DNA from: Clostridiales bacterium
Lineage (GTDB): Bacteria > Bacillota > Clostridia > Christensenellales > UBA1242
Assembly: GCA_003453435.1 (NCBI GenBank)
Contig: DMLH01000074.1
Location: 1-5,030 of the forward strand
Length of the DNA stretch: 5,030 bases
Direction: 5' to 3'
Shown: in pieces, positions 1 through 4,724 of the stretch
Layout: the number at the start of each line of letters is the position of its first letter
Position numbering within the stretch: the stretch's first letter is position 1
The notes under the pieces: model-generated
What the model was told of the DNA's origin: nothing
Seen by the model: the letters and a program-made list of their open reading frames with translations, nothing else
The model's database searches: none
Program-made: the position numbers and the translations under genes

Positions 1-673
1 TAACTGAACCACGAACTGTAGGTCTAATACCCATATGACGGCTTCTTCCAGCCTTACCAAGTGAAACTATTTCATGATCAAGATTTCCAACTTGTCCAAC
101 AGTTGCACGACATTTAAGGTTAACTGTTCTCATTTCTCCGCTTGGAAGTCTTAATGTTGCTCTGCCATTTTCTTTAGCCATAAGCATTGCTTCGATACCA
201 GCGCTTCTTGCCATTGCGCCACCTTTATTTGGTTGCATTTCTATGTTGTGAACTGTGATACCTACTGGCATACTGTCAAGTGGTAAGCAGTTTCCAACAC
301 TAATTTCAGCCTCTGGTCCGCTCATAACTGTTGCACCAACATTTAAGCCTTCTGGTGCCAAGATGTATCTCTTTTCACCATCAACATAATTAAGCAATGC
401 AATGTATGCTGAACGATTTGGGTCGTATTCAATGCTAACAACTTTGGCAGGAATACCATCTTTGTTACGTTTGAAATCGATAACTCTATATTTTTGTCTA
501 TTTCCGCCACCAATATGACGAACTGTTATTCTACCATAAGAATTTCTTCCACCGGTTTTTTTGCCTGGTTTAAGAAGACTTTTTTCTGGCGCTTTTTTTG
601 TCAAAACAGAAAAGTCAGCAGTTGTATACTCACGCATAGCAGGTGAAGTAGGTTTTTTTGTTATAATAGCCAT
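1..673 (-). CDS. rplB: 50S ribosomal protein L2 (uL2), 3' end cut by window edge
   Basis: uL2 binds 23S rRNA near the peptidyl-transferase centre and helps join the subunits. I read 224 codons from the ATG at 673, translating the strand by eye: it opens MAIITKKPTSPAMREYTTAD and carries the family blocks GGRNSYGRITVRHIGGGNR, YRVIDFKRNKDGIPAKV, IEYDPNRSAYIALL and ATLRLPSGEMR, and stops inside RPTVRGSV. The family is about 275 residues, so roughly 50 are missing. The missing part includes the usual NPVDHPHGGGEG segment with its important histidine, so activity cannot be judged here. The start is fixed by AGGAGGAT at 683-690, about 10 nt before the ATG; Met13 has no such site. It lies 18 nt after rplW in the S10 operon. 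The SRHMGIRP stretch has His where many bacteria have Trp, which I take as lineage variation. Confidence 0.97.
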   Translation of the reverse strand, partial: MAIITKKPTSPAMREYTTADFSVLTKKAPEKSLLKPGKKTGGRNSYGRITVRHIGGGNRQKYRVIDFKRNKDGIPAKVVSIEYDPNRSAYIALLNYVDGEKRYILAPEGLNVGATVMSGPEAEISVGNCLPLDSMPVGITVHNIEMQPNKGGAMARSAGIEAMLMAKENGRATLRLPSGEMRTVNLKCRATVGQVGNLDHEIVSLGKAGRSRHMGIRPTVRGSV

Positions 674-691
674 TATTTCTTATCCTCCTAA

Positions 692-988
692 TTATGATAG
701 ACTGTCAAAGAATTCTATTGACTTGCTGTCATCTGTAAGTGTTACATATGCTTTTTTGTAACTAGCAGTAAATCCGTGAGTTCTTCCTCTATCTTGTGAT
801 TTTTCTTTTCCGCCAACATTTGATGTGTTGACTTTTTTAACTTTTACTCCAAAAATAGCTTCAACAGCTTTTTTGATTTCTGGTTTTGTTGCATCTTTTT
901 TAACAACAAATGTATATTTTTTGTTTGCAATGTCGGCATAACTTTTTTCTGTCAACACTGGTTTTATAATAACGTCATATTGTTTCAT
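692..988 (-). CDS. rplW: 50S ribosomal protein L23 (uL23)
   Basis: uL23 sits at the mouth of the peptide exit tunnel, where trigger factor and SRP dock. The 98-residue product has the normal family length and core: DVIIKPVLTEKSYADIANKKYTF near the N terminus, then the IKKAVEAIFGVKVKKVNT helix and strand at about residues 38-55, the basic loop GGKEKSQDRGRTHGF, and the C-terminal strand ending IEFFDSL. Its ATG overlaps the rplD stop as ATGA (988-985), and its ribosome binding site AGAGGAGG lies inside the last codons of rplD, at about 1000-1007. This arrangement suggests translational coupling, keeping uL4 and uL23 output matched. It is followed by an 18-nt gap to rplB. Confidence 0.98.
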   Translation of the reverse strand: MKQYDVIIKPVLTEKSYADIANKKYTFVVKKDATKPEIKKAVEAIFGVKVKKVNTSNVGGKEKSQDRGRTHGFTASYKKAYVTLTDDSKSIEFFDSLS

Positions 989-1611
989 TTAGTGTATGCC
1001 TCCTCTACTGCTTTAACTGCGCCTTTTGTCATCATTACATTAGTGCTTGCAACAACTTCATATGTATTTAAAAGTTTTGCATCAACAACTAATAAGTTTT
1101 GAATGTTTGCGCTTGCTCTAAGTAAATCTGCATTTTCTCCACTAACAACAAGTAATGTTGGTTTTGAGAATTTGAATGCATCTAACATTTCTTGAGCAAA
1201 TTTTGTTTTTGGTGCTTCAAGTTTAACTTCATCCAAAACTGTAAGTTCTTCTTGTGTAAGTTTTTGACTTAATGCACTTTTAAGAGCAACTCTTTTTGCT
1301 TTTGCATTTACTTTAAGGCTAAAATCTCTTGGCTTTGGAGCAAATGCTACACCACCACCTGTAAACTGTGGGGCTTTTGTGTCTCCGTGACGAGCTCTAC
1401 CTGTATGTTTTTGTGCCCAAGGCTTTTTGTGGTGACCCCTAACTTCACTTCTTGTTAATGTGCTTTTGTTGCCTTGGCGTTGATTTGCAAGATATGCTAC
1501 AACAACGTCGTGAATGAGTGCTTCTTTGTATTCTACACCAAACACTTCGTCGCTAAGAGTCATAGTCCCGCAAGCTTCTGCTTTAATATTATAAACTTTA
1601 ACTTTTGGCAT
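985..1611 (-). CDS. rplD: 50S ribosomal protein L4 (uL4)
   Basis: uL4 binds 23S rRNA domain I and sends a long loop into the exit tunnel. In gamma-proteobacteria it also represses the S10 operon by binding the operon leader. The 208-residue product is full length for the family. The tunnel loop is clear at about residues 44-97, with KKPWAQKHTGRARHGDTKAP followed by GGGVAFAPKPRDF. The globular part follows with RVALKSALSQKL and EAPKTKFAQEML, and the C terminus contains NVMMTKGAVKAVEE. The start ATG at 1611 has AAAGGAG at about 1621-1627, which overlaps the rplC stop codon. The gene ends in TGA, so TGA is a stop in this organism. The loop has histidines at 60, 61, 69 and 75, where the E. coli protein has none. 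Whether uL4 represses the leader at 2584-2783 is an inference. Confidence 0.98.
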   Translation of the reverse strand: MPKVKVYNIKAEACGTMTLSDEVFGVEYKEALIHDVVVAYLANQRQGNKSTLTRSEVRGHHKKPWAQKHTGRARHGDTKAPQFTGGGVAFAPKPRDFSLKVNAKAKRVALKSALSQKLTQEELTVLDEVKLEAPKTKFAQEMLDAFKFSKPTLLVVSGENADLLRASANIQNLLVVDAKLLNTYEVVASTNVMMTKGAVKAVEEAYTK

Positions 1612-1625
1612 AATTTGTAACTCCT

Positions 1626-2255
1626 TTACGCTTTAACCGCACTCTTTATTTTAAGAATTGCACCTTTTGCACCAGGAACTGAACCCTTGATTAAAAGTAC
1701 ATTTCTATTTGTATCGACTTTAACAATTTCAAGGTTTTGGATTGTAACTGTTTCGTTACCATAGTGACCAGGACCCCTCATACCTTTTAAAACTCTTGAC
1801 ACTGATGATGTTGCACCAAGTGAACCTGGAGCTCTGTGAACTACAGAAACACCGTGTGTCATTCTGTGGCGAGCAGCGTTCCATCTTTGGATAACACCTG
1901 TGAAACCTCTACCTCTTGTTGTGCCACTAACGTCAACCTTTTCGCCTTCTGCAAAAATGTCGCATTTAATTTCGCTGCCAACTGCTAAGTTTTCATAACT
2001 ATCAAACTTAAGTTCTGCAACATGTTTTTTTGCCTCAACATTGGCTTTTTTAAATTCACCAAGTTCTGCTTTGTTTTTCAAACTTTCTCTTGTGTTTAGG
2101 AATGCTACCTTAACTGCCTCATAGCCATCTTTTTCAACTGTCTTTCTTTGTAAAACACTGCATGGTCCAGCTTCTACAACAGTAACAGGAATGATTAAGC
2201 CTTCTGGGGAAAATATTTGGGTCATTCCAAGTTTTTTTCCTAAAATTTCTTTCAT
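1626..2255 (-). CDS. rplC: 50S ribosomal protein L3 (uL3)
   Basis: uL3 is an early assembly protein of the large subunit, with a loop that reaches towards the peptidyl-transferase centre. The 209-residue product matches the family length. It starts MKEILGKKLGMTQIFSPEGL and has the central block GTTRGRGFTGVIQRWN, then MTHGVSVVHRAPGSLG at about residues 132-147, then PGHYGNETVTIQNLEIV and the end block LLIKGSVPGAKGA. The Gln that PrmB methylates in E. coli uL3 (in FRTQDATHG) aligns with His here (ARHRMTHG), so that modification is not expected. The ATG at 2255 is preceded by AGGAG at about 2265-2269. It lies 19 nt after rpsJ and 14 nt before rplD. Confidence 0.98.
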   Translation of the reverse strand: MKEILGKKLGMTQIFSPEGLIIPVTVVEAGPCSVLQRKTVEKDGYEAVKVAFLNTRESLKNKAELGEFKKANVEAKKHVAELKFDSYENLAVGSEIKCDIFAEGEKVDVSGTTRGRGFTGVIQRWNAARHRMTHGVSVVHRAPGSLGATSSVSRVLKGMRGPGHYGNETVTIQNLEIVKVDTNRNVLLIKGSVPGAKGAILKIKSAVKA

Positions 2256-2274
2256 TTTTTGAATCTCCTACTGA

Positions 2275-2583
2275 TTATAGTTTAATGTTGATATCAACAC
2301 CAGCTGGAAGGTCCAATTTCATAAGACCATCAACGGCTTTAGCATTTGGTGAAATAATATCAATCACTCTTTTGTGAGTTCTGATTTCAAATTGCTCACG
2401 ACTGTCTTTGTGCTTGTGTGGTGAACGGATAACTGTTACAACTTCCTTTTGTGTTGGAAGTGGAATAGGACCGCTAATTTTGCAACCAAGTTTTGCTGCT
2501 GTTGCAACTATTCTTGTTGCTGCTTCATCAATCAAGCTGTGATCAAAAGCTTTCAATTTGATTCTGATTTTTTGTGTTGCCAT
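2275..2583 (-). CDS. rpsJ: 30S ribosomal protein S10 (uS10, NusE)
   Basis: uS10 is a 30S head protein. As NusE it also pairs with NusB in antitermination of rRNA transcription and links ribosomes to NusG. The 102-residue product is the usual length and carries IRIKLKAFDHSLIDEA at the N terminus, SGPIPLPTQKEVVTVIRSPH at about residues 37-56, and the signature SREQFEIRTHKRVIDI followed by the end LDLPAGVDINIKL. It is the first gene of the operon, which usually continues rplC-rplD-rplW-rplB as here. The ATG at 2583 has a strong GGAGGAT site at 2588-2594. Translation starts after a leader of about 200 nt with strong hairpins, so initiation or early elongation of transcription is a plausible control point. 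Confidence 0.99.
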   Translation of the reverse strand: MATQKIRIKLKAFDHSLIDEAATRIVATAAKLGCKISGPIPLPTQKEVVTVIRSPHKHKDSREQFEIRTHKRVIDIISPNAKAVDGLMKLDLPAGVDINIKL

Positions 2584-2602
2584 CTGTATCCTCCATTATT
2601 TT

Positions 2603-2623
2603 ATAAGCAAGTTCGCTTGTTAT
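2603..2623 (-). promoter_or_regulatory. Hairpin just upstream of the rpsJ ribosome binding site
   Basis: In the RNA, AUAACAAG pairs with CUUG(C)UUAU around a CGAA loop: four base pairs, one bulged C, then four more. It ends about 8 nt before the GGAGGAU site of rpsJ at 2588-2594. It leaves that site free in this fold, so it may be a spacer or a binding platform rather than a direct sequestering stem. Confidence 0.5.
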
Positions 2624-2694
2624 TTACACCGCTCCGTGTGTTTCCTGCCGTGGACCTTAAAAAAAGTGGGAACGATGTGGTCTTGCCTATTCGC

Positions 2695-2751
2695 CTAGAT
2701 TTTTCTAGACTTGTCAGCACAAGTTTTCTTTAAGCCTAATGGCGCTTAAAG
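2695..2751 (-). repeat. Three consecutive perfect hairpins in the S10 leader
   Basis: Read on the minus strand, CTTTAAGC and GCTTAAAG form an 8-bp stem with an 8-nt loop (2728-2751). ACTTGT and ACAAGT form a 6-bp stem with a GCTG loop (2709-2724). CTAGA and TCTAG form a 5-bp stem with an AAAA loop (2695-2708). The second and third stems abut with no base between them, so they could stack coaxially. None is followed by a U-run, so they are not terminators. Confidence 0.75.
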
Positions 2752-2789
2752 TAACCTTCTGCCTCAACCCATGTATCCACGTCTTTGAT

Positions 2790-2818
2790 ATTATACACAA
2801 ACGGCATTTCAATGTCAA
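2790..2818 (-). promoter_or_regulatory. Consensus sigma-A promoter of the S10 operon
   Basis: On the minus strand TTGACA (2813-2818) is separated by exactly 17 bp from TATAAT (2790-2795). Both hexamers match the housekeeping consensus at all six positions. The expected start is near 2783, giving a leader of about 200 nt before rpsJ. Such a strong promoter fits a ribosomal protein operon, and the phased A/T tracts just upstream should strengthen it further. Confidence 0.93.
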
Positions 2819-2821
2819 GAC

Positions 2822-2857
2822 TTTTTTGTAATTTTTTTCTAAAAATTTTTAGTAAAA
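2822..2857 (-). promoter_or_regulatory. UP-element-like phased A/T tracts upstream of the S10 promoter
   Basis: Three A/T tracts lie directly upstream of the -35 box: six bases at 2822-2827, seven at 2832-2838, and A5T5 at 2841-2850. Their centres are 10.5 bp apart (2824.5, 2835, 2845.5), close to one helical turn. A shorter tract follows at 2854-2857. Relative to a start near 2783 the first two fall at about -42 and -52, where UP elements contact the RNA polymerase alpha C-terminal domain. CTAAAAATTTTTAG (2839-2852) is also a perfect palindrome. Confidence 0.65.
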
Positions 2858-2883
2858 TGTAATAGTGTACAGTATGTTGACAT

Positions 2884-2909
2884 AAAAAAAACATTTCACT
2901 AGGAAATGC
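2884..2909 (-). terminator. Intrinsic terminator after the 136-residue hypothetical gene
   Basis: On the minus strand CATTTC and GAAATG form a 6-bp stem with a CTAGT loop, followed at once by eight Ts (2884-2891). Preceding bases allow extension by G-T and A-T pairs. It begins only a few bases after the stop codon at 2911-2913, so it closes that gene and insulates it from the S10 promoter. Confidence 0.85.
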
Positions 2910-2910
2910 T

Positions 2911-3321
2911 TTAATCATTTTTGTGTTTCTTTACGCTTTTAATTAAATCAGCAGAGGTTTGTTTAAATTGTTTTAATATTGTTTGATACACAATTTTTGC
3001 TTTTTGCTTTAGTTCTTCTCCACTTAAAGTTAAAACCTCCGGGTTTCGCTTTGGATTAAAGTCAGTAGACATAATATCTCCACTTCTATCCACATACTTG
3101 CCATTTATGCCAAGTTCACTTTTTGCAAGTTTGAAGTTAAACTTGTAAATATTCATAATTGCGCTTACTTCTTCAAGCCTGAAAAACCCAAAAAGTTTAT
3201 GTCCTTCCAAAATACCATTATCAGTTAAAGCCAAAATGATATCTGCTAAATGATATTGCGATTTAAGCCAATGTTTAACTGCATCTTCTTGGCTTTCGGC
3301 CATATTAAAATATTTTTCCAT
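2911..3321 (-). CDS. Hypothetical protein, 136 residues, soluble, mostly helical
   Basis: I do not recognise this family. The product has no signal peptide, no membrane segment and no cysteine. A probably helical N-terminal half (about residues 8-70, with QYHLADIILALTDNG and RLEEVSAIMNIYKFNFKLAK) is followed by a polar stretch at 71-95 and a basic helical C terminus from about 100, ending VKKHKND. The start at 3321 is supported by GAGG at 3329-3332, 7 nt upstream; Met7 has no such site. TATAAT at 3340-3345 could be a -10 box, but no good -35 lies at the right distance and the start would fall nearly on the ribosome binding site. The gene lies 60 nt after the two-membrane-segment gene with no clear terminator between, so co-transcription is likely. 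A terminator follows directly. Confidence 0.85.
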   Translation of the reverse strand: MEKYFNMAESQEDAVKHWLKSQYHLADIILALTDNGILEGHKLFGFFRLEEVSAIMNIYKFNFKLAKSELGINGKYVDRSGDIMSTDFNPKRNPEVLTLSGEELKQKAKIVYQTILKQFKQTSADLIKSVKKHKND

Positions 3322-3381
3322 AGTCTTTCCTCTATATAAATTATATAGCTACTGTATAATAAAAATTTAAAGACAATATCG

Positions 3382-3696
3382 TTAAAAATATCTACTTTCT
3401 TCAACTGCTAACCATGTAAACACGCCGGCACCTATAGCTGAAATTACGCTATTAGCAATAAATAAACCTTCCATGACAGGCAATTCTGCATCTTCTCGCG
3501 CAAGTTCCTCCATTTTTTCAGTATATTCACTAAGTGTAATATTGTGCAATTCATAATCTTGCTTTACTTGTTCTCTTATTTCAGGAATTTGTTTATGCTC
3601 CTTATCAGCTTCTACTGCACCAAAAATGCTTGCACCAAGTCCTACCGCACCTGCTAGTGCACCTAAAGACGCTAAGGTAACTCCAACTTTACTCAT
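3382..3696 (-). CDS. Small protein with two predicted membrane segments, unknown function
   Basis: The 104-residue product has a Gly/Ala-rich hydrophobic segment at about residues 4-29 with small-residue spacing (Gly12, 16, 19, 21, 26), a charged central region at 30-73 rich in Glu and Asp (for example EYTEKMEELAREDAELP), and a second hydrophobic segment at about 74-97 (GLFIANSVISAIGAGVFTWL), ending EESRYF. The acidic loop suggests that both ends are cytoplasmic and the loop outside, but this is only a charge-based guess. The first segment is not followed by a clear signal-peptidase site. The ATG at 3696 has AGGAGGA at 3701-3707 and its own strong promoter, so it is very probably a real, expressed gene. 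The hairpin shape recalls holins and small stress or toxin membrane proteins, but nothing specific supports any of these. Confidence 0.85.
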   Translation of the reverse strand: MSKVGVTLASLGALAGAVGLGASIFGAVEADKEHKQIPEIREQVKQDYELHNITLSEYTEKMEELAREDAELPVMEGLFIANSVISAIGAGVFTWLAVEESRYF

Positions 3697-3717
3697 AATA
3701 TCCTCCTATTTGATAGT

Positions 3718-3746
3718 AGTATATCATAGTATAATTCGCGTGTCAA
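3718..3746 (-). promoter_or_regulatory. Sigma-A promoter with extended -10 for the membrane protein gene
   Basis: On the minus strand TTGACA (3741-3746) is followed after 17 bp by TATACT (3718-3723), with TGA just before it forming an extended -10 (TGn). The expected start near 3711 leaves a leader of about 15 nt that contains little besides the AGGAGGA site. The match is eleven of twelve consensus bases. Confidence 0.88.
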
Positions 3747-3806
3747 TATGTTCTTTTTAATTTAGCAATTGTTTATTTTATTCAACCTATAGCACATTTA
3801 TCGAAC

Positions 3807-3842
3807 AAAAAAAGTTTCATAAACACATATGAAACTTTTTTT
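3807..3842 (-). terminator. Perfect 14-bp hairpin terminator, possibly bidirectional
   Basis: AAAAAAAGTTTCAT pairs without mismatch with ATGAAACTTTTTTT around an 8-nt loop (3821-3828). Each strand ends in seven Ts, so it could stop transcription in both directions. On the minus strand it begins one base after the stop codon of the 187-residue gene, which is its evident target. No plus-strand gene is seen that would need it. Confidence 0.92.
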
Positions 3843-3843
3843 A

Positions 3844-4407
3844 TTATAAACTCTCTTTCAATTTTTCCAAAGCGCTGGTTTTTAAGTTCAAACTTGCTTT
3901 TATATAGTTAACTTGGGTTATTTCTTGATTCACTTCCAAAATTTGTGCTTCAGAAAGTTTCTTTTTACTTCCAAGTTTTTCACGCATTTTTTCTTCGCTT
4001 TGTTTTGCAAGGGTTGATAAGTAAATGTCTGCTCTTTTTTCTTCGGATTTTAATGCATTGATTGATTCTTTCAAATCATCCATTTTTTCATAAACATCAA
4101 GCTCTTCAAAAATAGCATTGTATTTTTTATTTGCCTCGTTATAACTATCAATAACAAATGAAACACTAGCATGATATTTTTTGTCATATGCCCTTTTTTC
4201 TTTTGCGGTTAATTTTGAGTATTCTGTTGAAAGTACGGGTAAATCCAAATCCATAAAATCTCTTGGCACTCTAATGTGTCCATCTTCCTCAACAGTTAAA
4301 AACACCCCAAGGTTTTCGCCTTTTAACTTAAAATCTGCAACTTTTGTTGTTATTTGATTTAATAATCTCTTCTTTTGTCCTTCAATAAAATTCAATCTTT
4401 CGTTCAT
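3844..4407 (-). CDS. Hypothetical helical, probably coiled-coil protein, 187 residues
   Basis: I do not recognise this family. The 187-residue product has no cysteine, no tryptophan, no signal peptide and no membrane segment, so a soluble cytoplasmic protein is likely. A short helical start (residues 1-28) leads to a small beta-looking part at about 34-50 (LGVFLTVEEDGHIRVPRDF). From about residue 62 to the end it is almost all helix-forming and rich in Lys and Glu, with heptad-like spacing in the stretches from 95-145 and 150-187. It begins after GGAG in GGCGGAGAAA at about 4415-4420. It lies 31 nt after the DUF1858 gene with no terminator between, so the two probably share a transcript. The strong terminator at 3807-3842 ends that unit. 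Confidence 0.85.
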   Translation of the reverse strand: MNERLNFIEGQKKRLLNQITTKVADFKLKGENLGVFLTVEEDGHIRVPRDFMDLDLPVLSTEYSKLTAKEKRAYDKKYHASVSFVIDSYNEANKKYNAIFEELDVYEKMDDLKESINALKSEEKRADIYLSTLAKQSEEKMREKLGSKKKLSEAQILEVNQEITQVNYIKASLNLKTSALEKLKESL

Positions 4408-4438
4408 TTTTTTTCTCCGCCTTTATTTTTTAAAAATA

Positions 4439-4639
4439 TTAGTCAACTTCGTTAAGTTTTTTTAGCAAAAGTTCCAAGTCACAATCGTGCACCTGGCTTG
4501 CTTCTTCAACCGTTTCCATTTGACTTATTGGGCAAGAAAAACAGTGCATGCCAAATCCCATCAAAATTTCTGCTGCATTTTTTCTGTAATTTAAAACCTC
4601 TGCAAGTGTCATTTCTTTTGTTATTAAAACTTTTTTCAT
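4439..4639 (-). CDS. DUF1858-family redox-disulfide protein, 66 residues
   Basis: The protein matches the small DUF1858 domain, also known as the hybrid-cluster-protein-associated redox disulfide domain. It shows the family pattern in order: ITKEMTLAEVLNYRKNAAEI at about residues 6-25, the MHCFSCP motif with a CxxC pair at Cys33 and Cys36, then ETVEEASQVHDCDLELLLKKLN. The length is typical. Family members are thought to be small redox or metal-binding proteins; the exact role is not known, and no hybrid cluster protein gene is visible here. A third cysteine, Cys53, lies in HDCD. I chose the ATG at 4639 because GGAG lies 7 nt upstream and the family N terminus starts there. The frame is open further upstream, to an ATG at 4825, but that part overlaps the preceding gene and looks like nothing known. 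Confidence 0.9.
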   Translation of the reverse strand: MKKVLITKEMTLAEVLNYRKNAAEILMGFGMHCFSCPISQMETVEEASQVHDCDLELLLKKLNEVD

Positions 4640-4645
4640 ATTGAA

Positions 4646-4650
4646 CTCCG
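4646..4650 (-). promoter_or_regulatory. Ribosome binding site that fixes the DUF1858 start
   Basis: CGGAG on the minus strand sits 6-7 nt before the ATG at 4639. No comparable site precedes the upstream in-frame ATG at 4825, so this decides for the 66-residue product. Confidence 0.75.
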
Positions 4651-4654
4651 CTAA

Positions 4655-4683
4655 ATTATAAATCAACTTTTTTAAAAAATCAA
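4655..4683 (-). promoter_or_regulatory. Possible promoter of the DUF1858/coiled-coil unit
   Basis: On the minus strand TTGATT (4678-4683) is followed after 17 bp by TATAAT (4655-4660). The -10 is perfect and the -35 matches four of six. The predicted start near 4648 would fall on the ribosome binding site, leaving almost no leader, so this may instead be chance in AT-rich DNA, with transcription entering from the upstream gene. Confidence 0.4.
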
Positions 4684-4724
4684 GTACAATAATTCTTTTT
4701 TTTGAATTTTGTATGGTTTTTACA

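Larger units (their letters stand above)
2584..2783 (-). promoter_or_regulatory. S10 operon 5' leader, candidate autoregulatory RNA
   Basis: This is the stretch between the predicted transcription start (about 2783) and rpsJ. It has no credible gene. From 5' to 3' in the RNA it holds three consecutive perfect hairpins (2728-2751, 2709-2724, 2695-2708), a seven-U tract at about 2658-2664, a GC-rich core at about 2627-2656 (20 of 30 bases G or C by my count), and a bulged hairpin at 2603-2623 shortly before the ribosome binding site. CGUGGA at the 5' end (2776-2781) is complementary to UCCACG in the core (2649-2654). A structured leader this long before rpsJ resembles uL4-controlled S10 leaders in function, but I cannot align it to a known family, and the ligand is not shown by the sequence. 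Confidence 0.7.

Noticed and set aside
561..761. Plus-strand reading frame across the rplB/rplW junction
   Set aside because: It is the complement of two certain ribosomal protein genes and has no supporting signals.
2658..2664. Seven-T tract in the S10 leader as an intrinsic terminator or attenuator
   Set aside because: No stem-loop ends directly before it on the minus strand; the bases ahead (ATCGTTCCCAC) have no partner immediately upstream. A protein-dependent pause there cannot be excluded.
2449..2733. Plus-strand Cys- and Phe-rich reading frame over rpsJ and its leader
   Set aside because: It is antisense to rpsJ and the structured leader, and its composition reflects the complement of these.
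2877..2882. Plus-strand TTGACA as a -35 box
   Set aside because: No -10-like hexamer occurs at 16-18 bp downstream, and no plus-strand gene follows.
2736..2918. 60-residue reading frame on the minus strand between the upstream gene and rpsJ
   Set aside because: It spans an intrinsic terminator, the A/T tracts and the S10 promoter, and has no ribosome binding site; it is an accident of regulatory DNA.
4695..4715. AATTC/GAATT hairpin after the zinc-ribbon gene as a terminator
   Set aside because: The stem has only five weak pairs and is not followed by a T-run on the minus strand.
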